Source of the DNA: Candolleomyces eurysporus
Lineage: Eukaryota > Basidiomycota > Agaricomycetes > Agaricales > Psathyrellaceae
Direction of reading: 5' to 3'
DNA length: 60,540 nt
NCBI GenBank assembly: GCA_027579435.1
Contig: JANBPK010000885.1
Coordinates: forward strand, 1,978 to 62,517
The notes beneath the pieces are model-generated. The model saw only the letters and a list, made by a program, of their open reading frames with translations, was not told the DNA's origin and ran no database searches. Positions within the stretch are counted from its first letter, which is position 1. Each line of letters begins with the position of its first letter. Below, piece after piece: positions 9,940 through 20,945 of this stretch. The position numbers and the translations under genes were made by a program.

Positions 9940-12900
9940 TCACCGTTTTTGTTTTTCTACTCCGAGCTCAGGCTGAACAGGAGGGTACCTGCAATATTTG
10001 TCGGATATGGAGGTGACTGTCCAGGTACCTAAGAAAANCCAACCAGGTTAGCACTGAGATCAATCTTCCGCGAATGTGTGCATACCTTCAAGAGCTGAAA
10101 AGATGGAATATTCGTGGGCCATCACTCGCGAAACTGTATGCGTTTCCAGGACACGGCCAGGCTTTCCGCCTTTCTTGGGTGTCGGCTCAGATCGTTGGTA
10201 CGTGAANGTGAACGGTGGCTCCCCAATNAGAGTGAAGACAATCTCAGCTTGGTCGCCTGCGCAAAGAATTAGCCTCCGTTCTCGAAACGACCTAACAAAA
10301 AAAGACGCGTACCNTCATGAATATCCTGGTATATCTTCTTTCCATGGCCAACCTGAGCNGAAGGCAAAGGATGGACATTGAACCGCAAATCGGCAACCAC
10401 GGCTTTACACATCTTCTGCTGATGAGCAATAGAGTTGATCGTAAACTCTCCCGGCGTTTGTTGCAAAATGGAGAAAGGCGACGTCTTGACTTCCTTGGTG
10501 TACGACTTTCCACTGACGCGGTACCCGATCGTCCACGGCGGGATGCCCTCCAACTGGAACTGGGGCATTTCGCCCACACACAGCTCTTGGCGATGGTCGA
10601 AAGGAATGATCGCGGCGGTCTCCGCGACGTCCACCCAGATCGAGGTCAAGAGAGGGTCGAGAGCCGATTGGGCGCAGTTGGACGAATCCGTCACCGAGTG
10701 GATGGTGATGCGGTGGGGACCGATGGAGGTGAACATGTACGAGGGCAAATCGATCTTCCAGTTGTTGGAGCGGACTTCGACAGTCAACGTCCTGATCTGA
10801 CTGGCTGAGACGTCCTTGATGCTGAGCGTGAGGCTGAATGGGGGAGTTCCTTCGAGGATGACAACACCGTCCTTCGATGATGCGTCAAGNGGAACGAACG
10901 CATCGTTCAAGCAATAGGTCATACGGTTNCGATTCTCGAAATGAGCGGATGGCCGTCGAGCGACGAGTTGNTCNAAGAGAAGCCGCTGTGCCCGGGGAAT
11001 TATCGCGTTGGAGGTCTTNTCGAGGGGATACATCGAGTCACCAATTTGCTTGACTTCGTAGTACATACGTCCTGGGACGGTTGTATGAAGCTGGAAGCGC
11101 GTGCGAGGTTGAATGCTGTTCATGGTAGGCTGATCCAACAGACGCGTGCCTCCATGTTCGTTGCCCTGAGCAATGTTGTACATGATTTGGAANGGCGAAT
11201 GGCCTGCGACGAATCAGGATGGACCCANCAAGTCAGATGAACAGACAGACGTACCGGTCAGGTCAAGATCAACGTGCTCGCTGATGCCTTCACAAACGGT
11301 CTTGAGAATGTAGCTGTGATTGTAAGCAATATGGGTCGCGTCTGTTTCTGGCGACAGTTTGGCTGTAGGTCTTGGGATCCATTCGACCTTGTAGTTGGCT
11401 GCCTCTGCAACGACATTTCCGGGACATTGCGAGTCGTTGACCTGTAGAGAGCATTAGACCAATTCGATGGANCACAAATTTGTAACGTACGTCAACGATC
11501 TCATAGACACCTCGCTGGNTGACCTGGATGGCATCGTTGGGGTTGAAGAGGCGGGCCGTAGCAATCGNATCCGGTAAATCTGTTCGACGATAACGAACTC
11601 TCCATGGCTAGAGGGCTATGNGTCAACCTACGCTCCCAGNGGTAAACCTGAAACATACCCCATCACCCGTCAACCGCAAAGGAAGGCTGGCTTGCTCATT
11701 CTCAGTAACTGCAATACGACGCTCCTCATCGTTGCCGTAGAATCGTGCNGTGGGCTACGAAACAATCAGTTCACAAGTTCTTCTGGTGTCTTTGAAAACT
11801 CACCTTCGTCCTTCGGACCTTAACAACGACTCCAGGAACAGATATGGGTCGCTTGCATTTGTAGACGTCCTCAATNCTGACTATATCAATCGTCAGACAG
11901 AGCCTTCTTTGAATTTGGGTAGGTCAACGCACCAAGATTAACTTCGAATGCTCCTCCATCCCGCGCAATAGATTTCGGAACGGGTATTTTNAGAATCTTC
12001 CTNGAAGTCTCGATACCGTGATATGGAATGATTTCAGAGCTGTCCGGACCAATCACTTGAACGTCCAAATTCCAAGGACCAGTTCCCTTNGAAANAACCT
12101 ANATNAGNTGCTGGGAACAGAGGACAGAGGAGCGAACACACCTTGAGAGTAACGTCGACATCGATATCNTGTCCCGAGCAAGTGCTAATGGGCGGTCTAC
12201 CCCTTCCTCCCGAGTTAGTAAAGTCGGCCGAAGCCAGCGGGTGAATGATTTGCTCGATGCTNGGACCCTGAAGCTCCACTCTCCTGTAGTTGGCATCGCT
12301 CATACTCACAAAGGTGAATATGTAATGACCACTGCGTTCCGGCTGGTCTGAGAATTCACCTCGNGAATGAGTGAAAGTCTGAGTGAACTCGCGTGGTGCT
12401 TCGTTGTCGCGTTGTCTCCTATAAGTGACCTGGAAAGGAGGAGTTCCTCGGAGAATGAGGGAGGCAGAAACGCCAGTGTCGCCGGAGCTAGGGTCCTNTG
12501 AGATACCATCTAAACGGAAGGATATCGGCCAAGCTCACCATTCATGGATGCGTTTCCACTCAATTTCAGCAGAAGGCCGGGGTCGCTCGACAACCTTGCA
12601 GGTACTTGGCGACAGCACCATACCAGAACAGTACTGAAAACCGGGTCAGGGCATGAAGCGAGGTATGACAAATTAATAAACTGACTTTGCCTTTGACGCT
12701 CGCAATCGAGTATTCTCCGGGAGCATTCGCTAAGAAAGAGAGATCCTTGCTTCCTTCTTGGGTTTTGATAACCTTGTTGTACGGTTTGTGCTTCNCTGAA
12801 GATTCNGAGGGAGGCTGATANGATAAAGATACTTCCCAGGGAGCGTCGAGGGAGTCGGTGTGCACGCTGTGNATGTCGAGAGTGGCTTCGGATCCGATCA

Positions 12901-14394
12901 GCAATGAGGTAGGGCGCTCAAGACTGCAATGGGCGAACGACACTGCTGGTCGACTGAGGACCTTGAAAGACCGAGTCGGGGAGACATCCGCAGAGCCTTC
13001 GGCGCCAACTCGAATAGCGTTGCCGGCACCGTCGACAATTTCTTCCAAGCCATACACATATGTACCCGGGTTGTTGAGTGTAAGNGTAAGNGGAATCTGC
13101 AATTTNTGCGGTTCCAGGTTCTTATGGGAAGCCGACGATTTCTGCTGAGACGAAGGCCGGGAGTGATGGTCTCCTTCGATCCCTTCAACGAGGTAAGGTT
13201 CGCGGTTTCCATTGATGGATTTCCACCATCGCAGGCTTAATGGTGGCACTCCATATACACTGATCATGAGTTCGCGTTTGGTGTCTTGCCCAGCNCATTG
13301 AATGTTGTTGCTCTGGCTGTCGTCCAGGAAGGTGACCGTTGGGCATGGGACCACAGTGACCTCCGTCGTAGAGATGCGTGCTTCAACATTAGANGTATCG
13401 AGGACTTGCTCNAGCCTGATGATTCCAGGCTTGGAAACGCGGAGGTAGAGCATTGTTTGNGTCTTCTGAAGGTTGGAATGCGGGTTGGTGACGTCTTCAG
13501 ACTCTTCGTCGTATTCATCGTATTCGTCATCGTCTTTGGAGGGACTACCACCTACTGAGGGCCGTGTGTTCTGGAGCATGTCGTGATATGCTTGGGTCGT
13601 GCCCTTTAGCTCCCTTCCGGATACGTCGATATGGTCTACTTTCACAGTACCGTCCGAACTGGGGGAAAGGTGTGTATGTGTGTATCGTAGCCCGGAAGCC
13701 TCTGTATTATTGAGGAGAACAGGGATCCAAACGTATTTGGACGTGGGGGAGAGGCAGAAGTTGGAGCTTTGTGGGTTGAGTCTGGCTGTGCTTATGGGAG
13801 ACATGCGCACGGTATGCTGCCCGAGTAGGTGCGCATCACGGGAGCCTGCCCATGAAGCAGGGAGCACGAGACTGAGGGGTCCGAGATATTCGAAGATGCC
13901 GAAGCGAGGGGCGGTGGATACGATATTGTCTACGATATACGCGTCAATTACATCCAAATACATGAAAGGCAGATACGCACCTTGACCACTTGCCGAGCCA
14001 AACAATCTCCCGAAGACAACCGGCCCGTTCAAGCTGATGCCACCAAACAAGAGGCTGTTGAGGAGAGCAAGCCCAAGGATTTGCAAAGCGACGCTTGGTT
14101 TACTGTAGTTCAAGCGAGGTATTCGAAAGAACGCTACGAGCAAGACGAAGGTGGTGTCGACAAGGAGCCATTTTCCACATAATGAAAGGCTGTCAGAGCT
14201 TGATGACAGGTACCATAGAAGGTCAGTAAATTTCACAGTCTAACGTGGACCGTTCAGTAGATTCCAACGGGTGCAAAGGAGGGGTATGTTACCTGGCACA
14301 GGAGAAACAGACTCAGAGCATACAAGCGCTGAGAGGGATGGTCGAGATACCGCTCGGATAGCAGGGACTTTGAATCTCCAGGCTTTGAGGACAT
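9940..14394 (-). CDS. POM152: Nucleoporin POM152
   Basis: Integral membrane protein of the nuclear pore membrane ring. The N-terminus (MSSKPGDSKSLL, exon 14394-14293) is joined by a 53-nt intron to TVKFTDLLWYL, followed by hydrophobic segments (WLLVDTTFVLLVAFF, LQILGLALLNSLLFG). The rest is the long perinuclear part with repeated Ig-like modules, recognisable by recurrent P-(P/S)-x-TxxY and GTYVYG/GEFTI strands. The C-terminus contains GEPPFTFTYQRSE and GTWTVTSISDKYC and ends at 9940. Introns seen include 14292-14240, 10312-10257 and 10085-10029; several more interrupt 11.2-12.6 kb. The start codon sits in a good context (GCCACCATG). Many Ns occur in the coding sequence, mostly as in-frame substitutions. 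Confidence 0.92.
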
Positions 14395-14698
14395 GGTGGC
14401 CCAGAGATATTTTGCAATATCCCTTGGGCGAATGAAACGCGCTCGGTTGTGGTGAAGCAGGAAAGACAGTTTCGGCCACGAGCCTGGCACAACGGAGCAC
14501 GTGATCGCACGACCGTTTGCCTCATTGGGACGACTTTGCTTCCGCTTGCCACTGCTTCTGCCAATGGACCACAGCACCATGATTCAGTTTGGACATATCC
14601 AGGAATTCTCCGTGATCGCAGTCTGGGACAGATAAAAGGAAGACGTCAGCCCTATATAGGCTTTCCCATCTTCTCCCATCTCCTGGAAACCTGGTATC
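14395..14698. promoter_or_regulatory. Divergent promoter with TATA box
   Basis: A 304-bp region shared by POM152 (leftward) and the RNase III-like gene (rightward). A TATA box, CTATATAGG, lies at 14652-14660, about 40 nt before the ATG at 14699. That is close, so the leader of the rightward gene should be very short. Confidence 0.5.
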
Positions 14699-15714
14699 AT
14701 GATCATCACTCAAGACACCCCCAATCTCCCCCCTTTACCAGAGTTCCAGGGAGCTGATGAGCTGGATTTGACTCTCGAAGTCTTTACACATAGATCGTTG
14801 AATCCCACTCCTGATGAATTGAAGCCGGGATTCGGAAATGCTGAGCGCCTCTCTGTCCTCGGCTCACAGGCGTTGAGCTTTGCAGTGACACAATTCTACT
14901 TCCGTCACACGCCTCAATTGACTGCCCAAGAAATCATAGTGAGTCTCCTCTCTGTCTCAAGCCAATATGCAAAGCTGACCGATTCGTGTCAGGTCAAAGT
15001 CAATGAAGTGATCCAAGGCCCAAAGATCATTGAGTGGCTCGATGCTTATCCTACCCTCAAAAATCGCGTCCGTCGATCTCCAGTAACAACCGCAGATAAC
15101 ATATTTTCCAGCATTGCTGTGAGTCCGAAAGCCATCATATCTCTCATGATTCCTCAGCTACAGACCTGCGCAGGAAGCCTCAACGCATTTCACTACCTAC
15201 ATCGGGGCGCTCCAGTATTCTGGAGGTGCCCGAGTGGTTAACGCCTGGATCTTTGGTTTACTCAGCCTCTCTGAAGGAGTCAAAATTGAAGATGAAGATA
15301 CTGTGATGCAAGATCGAGTTCCAACTCCTCCTGCTTCATCTTCGTCTGCCAATCCGCCGCCTCCCGGCTACCCACAAGGCCCTCCACCAGGCTACCCAGC
15401 GCCCAATGCACCTCCTACGGGGTCTTCATCCATCCCCACGAACCTCATTTCCTTGTCCTTTGTCCATGAGACTGCCACCAAGAGGCGAGTCAGCATTGAC
15501 TATTCTGCTCACAAAGAGGGAGCAGCTCATACCCCATCGTGGACTGTCCGTTGTATGAGTTCGTACCTCCTTTACATGCTATTCTGGAAAGCAGACGCTC
15601 TAACATTTTCACTTAGTGGACGGAGTCGAACGTGGACGTGGTCAATCAAGCAAGCAGAAGACCGCCAAAGAAGAGGCCGCTCGCAATGCTTTCGTTGCAA
15701 TGGGTTGGGCCTGA
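14699..15714 (+). CDS. Inactive RNase III fold plus dsRNA-binding protein
   Basis: 280-aa protein, four exons: 14699-14938, 14993-15118, 15174-15552 and 15617-15714, totalling a multiple of three. Residues 30-145 follow the RNase III fold: FTHRSLN, then NAERLSVLGSQAL where active enzymes have NERLEFLGDAVL, then TADNIF and TTYIGALQYSGG. Three of the four metal-binding acids are replaced (two Ser in the first motif, Ser in the second), so it should not cleave RNA. A Pro/Gly-rich linker (about 15340-15430) leads to a C-terminal double-stranded RNA-binding motif ending KQKTAKEEAARNAFVAMGW. It could be a dsRNA-binding regulator or a relative of mitoribosomal mL44/mL57, but there is no obvious presequence. 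Confidence 0.8.
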
Positions 15715-15850
15715 GGGCCGCATCTATGACTGCTTGAAGTTCTCAATCTCTTGGTTTCTCGACATGTTCGTGTACAATACTATGTATCATCACCAGCCTC
15801 TCAAATAAATGTAAAATACACGTTTGAATATCAGGACTAAATATGTATCC

Positions 15851-16633
15851 TCAACCAAGAATCCAGAACACCGCATACAAACCGAGCAACCCAAAGAATA
15901 CTTTGAGCTGAGGATCAAGGTTTCCCCAAGCACCAGAAACACCCGACGTTGCGTTTCCGACTGCTCTTCTGGCTTCCCCAGTCAAATCCGAGGGCTCTGG
16001 GCCGCCGCCCAATCTCTGGCCCTTGCCCGAGAATGATGCGGTCGACGAAGAGCTCCCCGATGCATGCTTGCTGATAGCAGCCTCCAGCGCACTATATTCC
16101 GAGTTTCCAGTTAGTTTCCGATATCAGCGTCAAGGAGATAGGCGAAAGGACGGACCTGGCGTTAGCTCCCCGCACCTGATCCACCTTGGTGCTCCCCTTC
16201 AACAGCACGAAAGTAGGCCTATCTCAAATCAGTACCGCTGTAACCCCCCAGTTTCTGGATTGACGAATGAGCGCCGTACGCACATTGCTGTGACTTTATA
16301 CTCGGAGGCAACGTCGGTTGCTGCATCGACGTCGCATTTCACAAAGTTGGAATTCTTGTATTCCCGAGCCAGGGACTCGAACTTGGGAGCGATAGCATGG
16401 CAAGGCCCGCACCTAAAAGCGAGAATTCCATGTAAGCATCGCCCTATACAGAATGCTAGGTCTTTGGGGCATACCATGTTGCATGAAAGTCGATAACCTG
16501 CGGACCAACCTCCGAGTCAGCTTCAACGTCTGATTAACCGACCCAGGAATGGGCACACCGTGAGTTTGTCCTTCGACTTGGACAAGATTCCGTTCAGCTG
16601 AGAAAGCGAGGTAACGTGTGTGATACTAGACAT
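15851..16633 (-). CDS. Tail-anchored thioredoxin
   Basis: 176-aa protein, five exons: 16633-16559, 16497-16475, 16412-16284, 16218-16156 and 16091-15851, a multiple of three. The N-terminus MSSITHVTSLSQL leads into a thioredoxin domain with the redox-active CGPC motif (intron splits the preceding Trp codon), FVKCDVDAA and the cis-proline region AMPTFVLL. After the domain comes a Ser/Gly-rich linker (SGSSSSTASFSG) and a C-terminal hydrophobic segment VFFGLLGLYAVFWILG with no residues after it. This predicts a thiol-disulfide reductase held on the cytosolic face of the ER or the mitochondrial outer membrane. The exons are very short (23 and 63 nt), so simple ORF finding misses most of it. Confidence 0.88.
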
Positions 16634-16847
16634 TGTGCTTGAGAAGTGGGAAGGAGGACTGGAAGTTGCGTGCCGTGGGGACGAGAGACGTGTCCCATTG
16701 TTGCGCATTAATGAGGTCATCGGTCCGAGGTCGGCCCGACACTGGGCGCCTACTCAAGCCAGGCTATCTGGTTGGCCCCCATGCCATGCTGTCCGCGAGC
16801 TCTAGGCTTATTTTCCAAGGAGTCAAAAGTAATATTATATCGATACT

Positions 16848-18476
16848 CTACATTGACAACCAACTTCCTTCCCCGAATGAGGAAGCCCGTCTCCTCACCG
16901 GCCTCAGGATCGATTTCGGAGGGGAACCGTGCGCCAATCCACCAGCCCGATGCTCACCATTCGAGTTGTCGTAAGAAGACCCTTTGAGCGGTGGACCTAC
17001 GTTAGCCTCCTGTCTCTCGTGCACATCTCTAACTGCATGAGACCGCGTCCGACGATGCAATTTGGCCCCTGTCAATGGACCGATGAATTCGTCCTGAACC
17101 AGGCCTGGTGAGTCGGGATTGGCAGAGGTAATAGAGATCTCGGGTATGGGAGTGGGTGGAGGATTGAATTTCTCAGCAGTCAATTTAGGCGCGACGCCTT
17201 TCTTGAAGATGTGGATCAGATTGACTCGTTTGCCCTGCGAAGGATGGAGTAACCAAGGGGAGCAAGTGAAGGTCAACGGAATGAATGTCTTCTCGCCGTC
17301 GATAACTCGTCCATAATATGCATCGACACGATCTTCAACTCGATACTTGAATTCCCAGTCCAGTTTTTCCGGATCGTGTCCCATCTGGGTGAAGAGACGG
17401 GAATGCATGGGCGATAAGGACGATATCTCGGCTCCATGGACAGAATACACCCCATTAGCCTTTAGAGTGAGTTGCGCTTGTTTGGATATATAGTCCTTGC
17501 TCTCTTCGCCATGGATAGTAACCCGCCGCAGGACAGGAGAACTGTCGAAAGGGTTATAATGAAAGTGAAAGCCCTGCTTGGAAGTAGCCTTGAAGGTGAC
17601 AGTACACGTAGTTTTGTCCCGCTCGGAGCGATTGACTCCAGAGTACTTGAATGACGGCGTTGTAGATCGGAAGCCTTCCTGGTCGATAAGGAGGTCGATG
17701 GATATACCATGTAGCCAGACAAACTCCGGCTCCTGCTGTCCTCCGAAGTGGCCTATGTCCTTGATAACCCCCGCCGCGCGTTTTCGTTCCCCGCCCATTG
17801 GCCGTCGTTCTTTCACGGAGCCCTGGACCACAGTCTTCTGCCCATGGGTCGGAGGAACATGTCTGAAGCTTTGAGCATGGATGCCATGAACGAAATCTTG
17901 GTTGGACGGGTCTAGGTCTGGTGTCGGAGGGCTTCTTCCAGTCGCAGTGTGCATTGGGCTCGTCTTGGGCGATGTCGCGAAATCTCTGGGTAGAGCTTGA
18001 GGATGGGGTACAGGCTCGAGCGCGGGAGGAGCAAAAAGCTGAGCGAAACGGTCCATCGATGTGGCGGCGGCGAGTAGAGGCGATCCACAGGGCAGGTAGG
18101 TGTGTTCTTTTCCGACGATGACAGGCTCGGGCTGTCCATACACTGAGCCCAGAAGTCGAGCATGAGCTCGAGGCCCAAAGGTTCCAAAGCTGCAGATGGA
18201 GGAAAGAGATTCGGTGTCCGAGATAGGGCTTCCCAAGAGATCACACTGCAAATCCGGGGACGACTCCACAGAGCTCTGTGCAACGGAGTCCACAAGAAAG
18301 ATAGGAAATTCGTCGAAATCCAGAGACGTGATACTAGATGCCGAGGGTGAAGGCGATGGTGGCGTCAAGGTGTCTAGCGCGAAGAACCACGAAGGCGAGG
18401 AAGGAATCCTAAAATAAGGATCTTCTGTATGTCCAGTGTCGTCAAACACGACACCGTCGATGCTGTGAGAATTCAT
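16848..18476 (-). CDS. Conserved-looking protein of unknown function, 542 aa
   Basis: An uninterrupted 542-aa reading frame, unusual here because almost every neighbour has introns. The first 200 residues are Ser/Pro-rich and look disordered. From about residue 235 a globular part begins (EPEFVWLHGISIDLLID), rich in beta-strand patterns such as TCTVTFKATS and GFHFHYNPFD, up to about residue 450. The tail is basic and Ser-rich (RPVRRRASSF). I do not recognise the family. The base composition and codon pattern look like the neighbours, and the length without stops argues for a real gene. Its 5' end faces the UCS gene. Confidence 0.75.
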   Translation of the reverse strand: MNSHSIDGVVFDDTGHTEDPYFRIPSSPSWFFALDTLTPPSPSPSASSITSLDFDEFPIFLVDSVAQSSVESSPDLQCDLLGSPISDTESLSSICSFGTFGPRAHARLLGSVYGQPEPVIVGKEHTYLPCGSPLLAAATSMDRFAQLFAPPALEPVPHPQALPRDFATSPKTSPMHTATGRSPPTPDLDPSNQDFVHGIHAQSFRHVPPTHGQKTVVQGSVKERRPMGGERKRAAGVIKDIGHFGGQQEPEFVWLHGISIDLLIDQEGFRSTTPSFKYSGVNRSERDKTTCTVTFKATSKQGFHFHYNPFDSSPVLRRVTIHGEESKDYISKQAQLTLKANGVYSVHGAEISSLSPMHSRLFTQMGHDPEKLDWEFKYRVEDRVDAYYGRVIDGEKTFIPLTFTCSPWLLHPSQGKRVNLIHIFKKGVAPKLTAEKFNPPPTPIPEISITSANPDSPGLVQDEFIGPLTGAKLHRRTRSHAVRDVHERQEANVGPPLKGSSYDNSNGEHRAGGLAHGSPPKSILRPVRRRASSFGEGSWLSM

Positions 18477-18717
18477 AGTGGCTTGTAAGCGTCTGGAGGA
18501 TGCTCGAGTCCAAGGAAGATTGAGGAAATCGATAAGCAGAATTTGAATATTTATGAGGCATTTCTGTCAGCCACCCAGGTGGAGGTTGATGTCAAGGTTG
18601 GGCGGATTTGTCAGAGCCTCGATTGCCCTCTGTTGATCGCCTCCAAGTGGGTTTCTTTGGCTAAATGTCGTCTTATTGCTTACCCTGAACCTCTTTTCAG
18701 GTATCAGCTATTTCGAA

Positions 18718-20752
18718 ATGGATCAATTGCTGGAAAAAGTACAGAAATCCATTGAACTGACCCCCAACGACCTACAAGATCTTTCTACGCATTTCATCCC
18801 CGAATCGCAAGATCAAGCAAAGGCATACTTAGCTCTGTCCTTGCTGTGTCAAAATGTCCGTCAAAATTCACCACAACGCGGTCAAGCGTCTTCGACCTCT
18901 GCTACAGAGAGACTGGCAGGGATCCTGGAATCCGTAGTGCTCCAGGATCTAGCAGAAACGAACGAAACCTCTCTCATCCGCGGCATCTCCCTCCTCACTG
19001 CAGCATTTCGTGTTGACGCTGAGGCAGCAATAGTCATATTTACGAAGGAGGGAACGCTCGAAAACATCATGGATAGCGCTGACATCACGCCTTCAGCATC
19101 GCTGTCGCTCTCCGTTGCTCGTTTACTTGCAGAGGCCAGCGGACACAAGAAATGTCGCGCAGTGATACCGCCACCCACTCGGCAATGGTTAGAAATTGGG
19201 TCCAGGCAATCCAAACACGAGGAATTGGCTGCAGCGTGTGGAGTAGCCCGAGTTAAACTGTGGCAAGGGGGCTATATTGACGCAGGAGACGGAAACGGAG
19301 AACCATCCGAGGGCGACTCATCTACGAGTGCTGATGAACTGGCCACGATGATGAAACGCATCGTCATTTCCCAGGACGCAAACTCTGGAATAGTGGAGGC
19401 TATAGAAGGTTTCGCATATCTCAGCACCGACCCCGAGACGAAAGAGAGGCTTTCGAGCGACGCGGAATTCTTGAAAAGCCTTTTTTCTCTCGTCCCACTT
19501 CGAAAACAACCATCTGGTCCAACGACGACAACCAACTCTCCCCTTCTTTATGGTGTAGCGACCATCATTGCCAACCTTATAGGATATCGACCTCGCCTCA
19601 CCGAAGAGCAGCGCCAAATTGAGAGGCTCAAAAAAATGTCCAAAGCCTCTCAAACCTCGAACGCTGGCCGGGAAGAACCTGTTTTAAACGACGATGCACA
19701 CGTTAAAGTTCGTGTCCAGCGCCTCGTTTCTGCCGGGCTTCTTCCCAAGCTTTCCGCTCTCGCTCTTATCACGGACAGTCAAGCTATTCACAAGAGCGTC
19801 GCTCGTGCATACCTAAGCGTTGTCGAGGATAAAGACCTGAGGGGCCAGGTACTACAGGCTGGTGGTTCGAAAGCACTTCAATTCATCATCCGACACGCCT
19901 CTTCACCACAGTCGGCCGACAAAGCTAGTGCAATAAAGCAGCCACCTCCATTTGAAGCGATACAGGCGCTAGCAAAGCTTTCGATCACTTCCTNCCCCCC
20001 TCCACGTTTATGGCGCCGATATCGGCCCAATTTATGACGCATTACGGCCTCTATCCCTTCTCGTCGTAGACGACTCCACCAACCAACTCCAACAATTCGA
20101 AGGGATGATGGCCTTAACTAACCTCGCATCTCACAGTCCTGATGTCGCCTCTCGCATCGCGGATCTCGAAGGGTTCCTGAGCCGAGTCGAGTTGCTCGTT
20201 TTCGAGGACCACGTCCTCCTCCGTCGAGCATCGATGGAATTGGTGTGCAACCTTATCGCTGGGTCGGACAAGGTTTTCAAAAGATTCGCAGGTGATGGTA
20301 CAAGCTCACCTGGAGTGAAATCCAAACTGCAGCTATTATTGGCAATATGCGACGTCGAGGACCTTCCGACGCGACTAGCAGCATCGGGAGCCTTGGCTAC
20401 TCTCATGAGCACTGACTCTGCGTGCAACCTTCTGTACGAGCTACAGATGGAGAAGGGCAGATTCCTGCCTATCATGAGGCAGCTGCTCTTGCCCCCTTCC
20501 GACGGCGGAGAGAGCGAGGCTCGCGAGGACATGGGGTCGATCCACAGAGCTGTTATCTGTGTCCTCAATTTCTTAACACAGGTCGAGAATGCCAAGTTGA
20601 AGGAGGCCGTTGCCAAGTACAAAGAGCAATTCACAGATTTGCAGACAGCGCTATTGGATCTAGTCAAGCGCAGGGAAGCGATTCCCATCCCTGACCATAT
20701 CCTACAGTGTTTGTTGCAAACTCTCAAAGTACTTGTACCACTGTTGAAATAA
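18718..20752 (+). CDS. UCS-domain myosin chaperone (UNC-45/She4/Rng3 type)
   Basis: Armadillo-like helical repeat protein of the UCS family, which folds and stabilises myosin motor domains. Starting at MDQLLEKVQ (18718), it is intronless and 677 aa after allowing for one frame break, matching fungal members that lack the animal TPR domain. The C-terminal half carries family blocks such as ALTNLASH and PTRLAASGALA. At 19994 an N next to a C-run shifts the frame; dropping it restores LHVYGADIGP and gives 678 codons exactly. It lies 193 bp upstream of, and on the same strand as, the class I myosin. In yeast She4 acts on class I and V myosins, so that gene is a likely client. A polyadenylation-like AATAAA overlaps the stop. 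Confidence 0.88.
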
Positions 20753-20945
20753 TAAAACAATTACGTTGCAACGCTTTTAATTTTGTACAATTGTATTAAT
20801 CGTTCAATGCAAGCACTCTTCGCGACAAATGGATTTAGTAACCCTGATTTGATTACAGCAGCGACCTGTGCAGCGGTGCTGCGTTGCCTTCACTCTTTGA
20901 CCTAATACTCCATTCTACCTCATCTAACATTAGGACGTCGACAAC

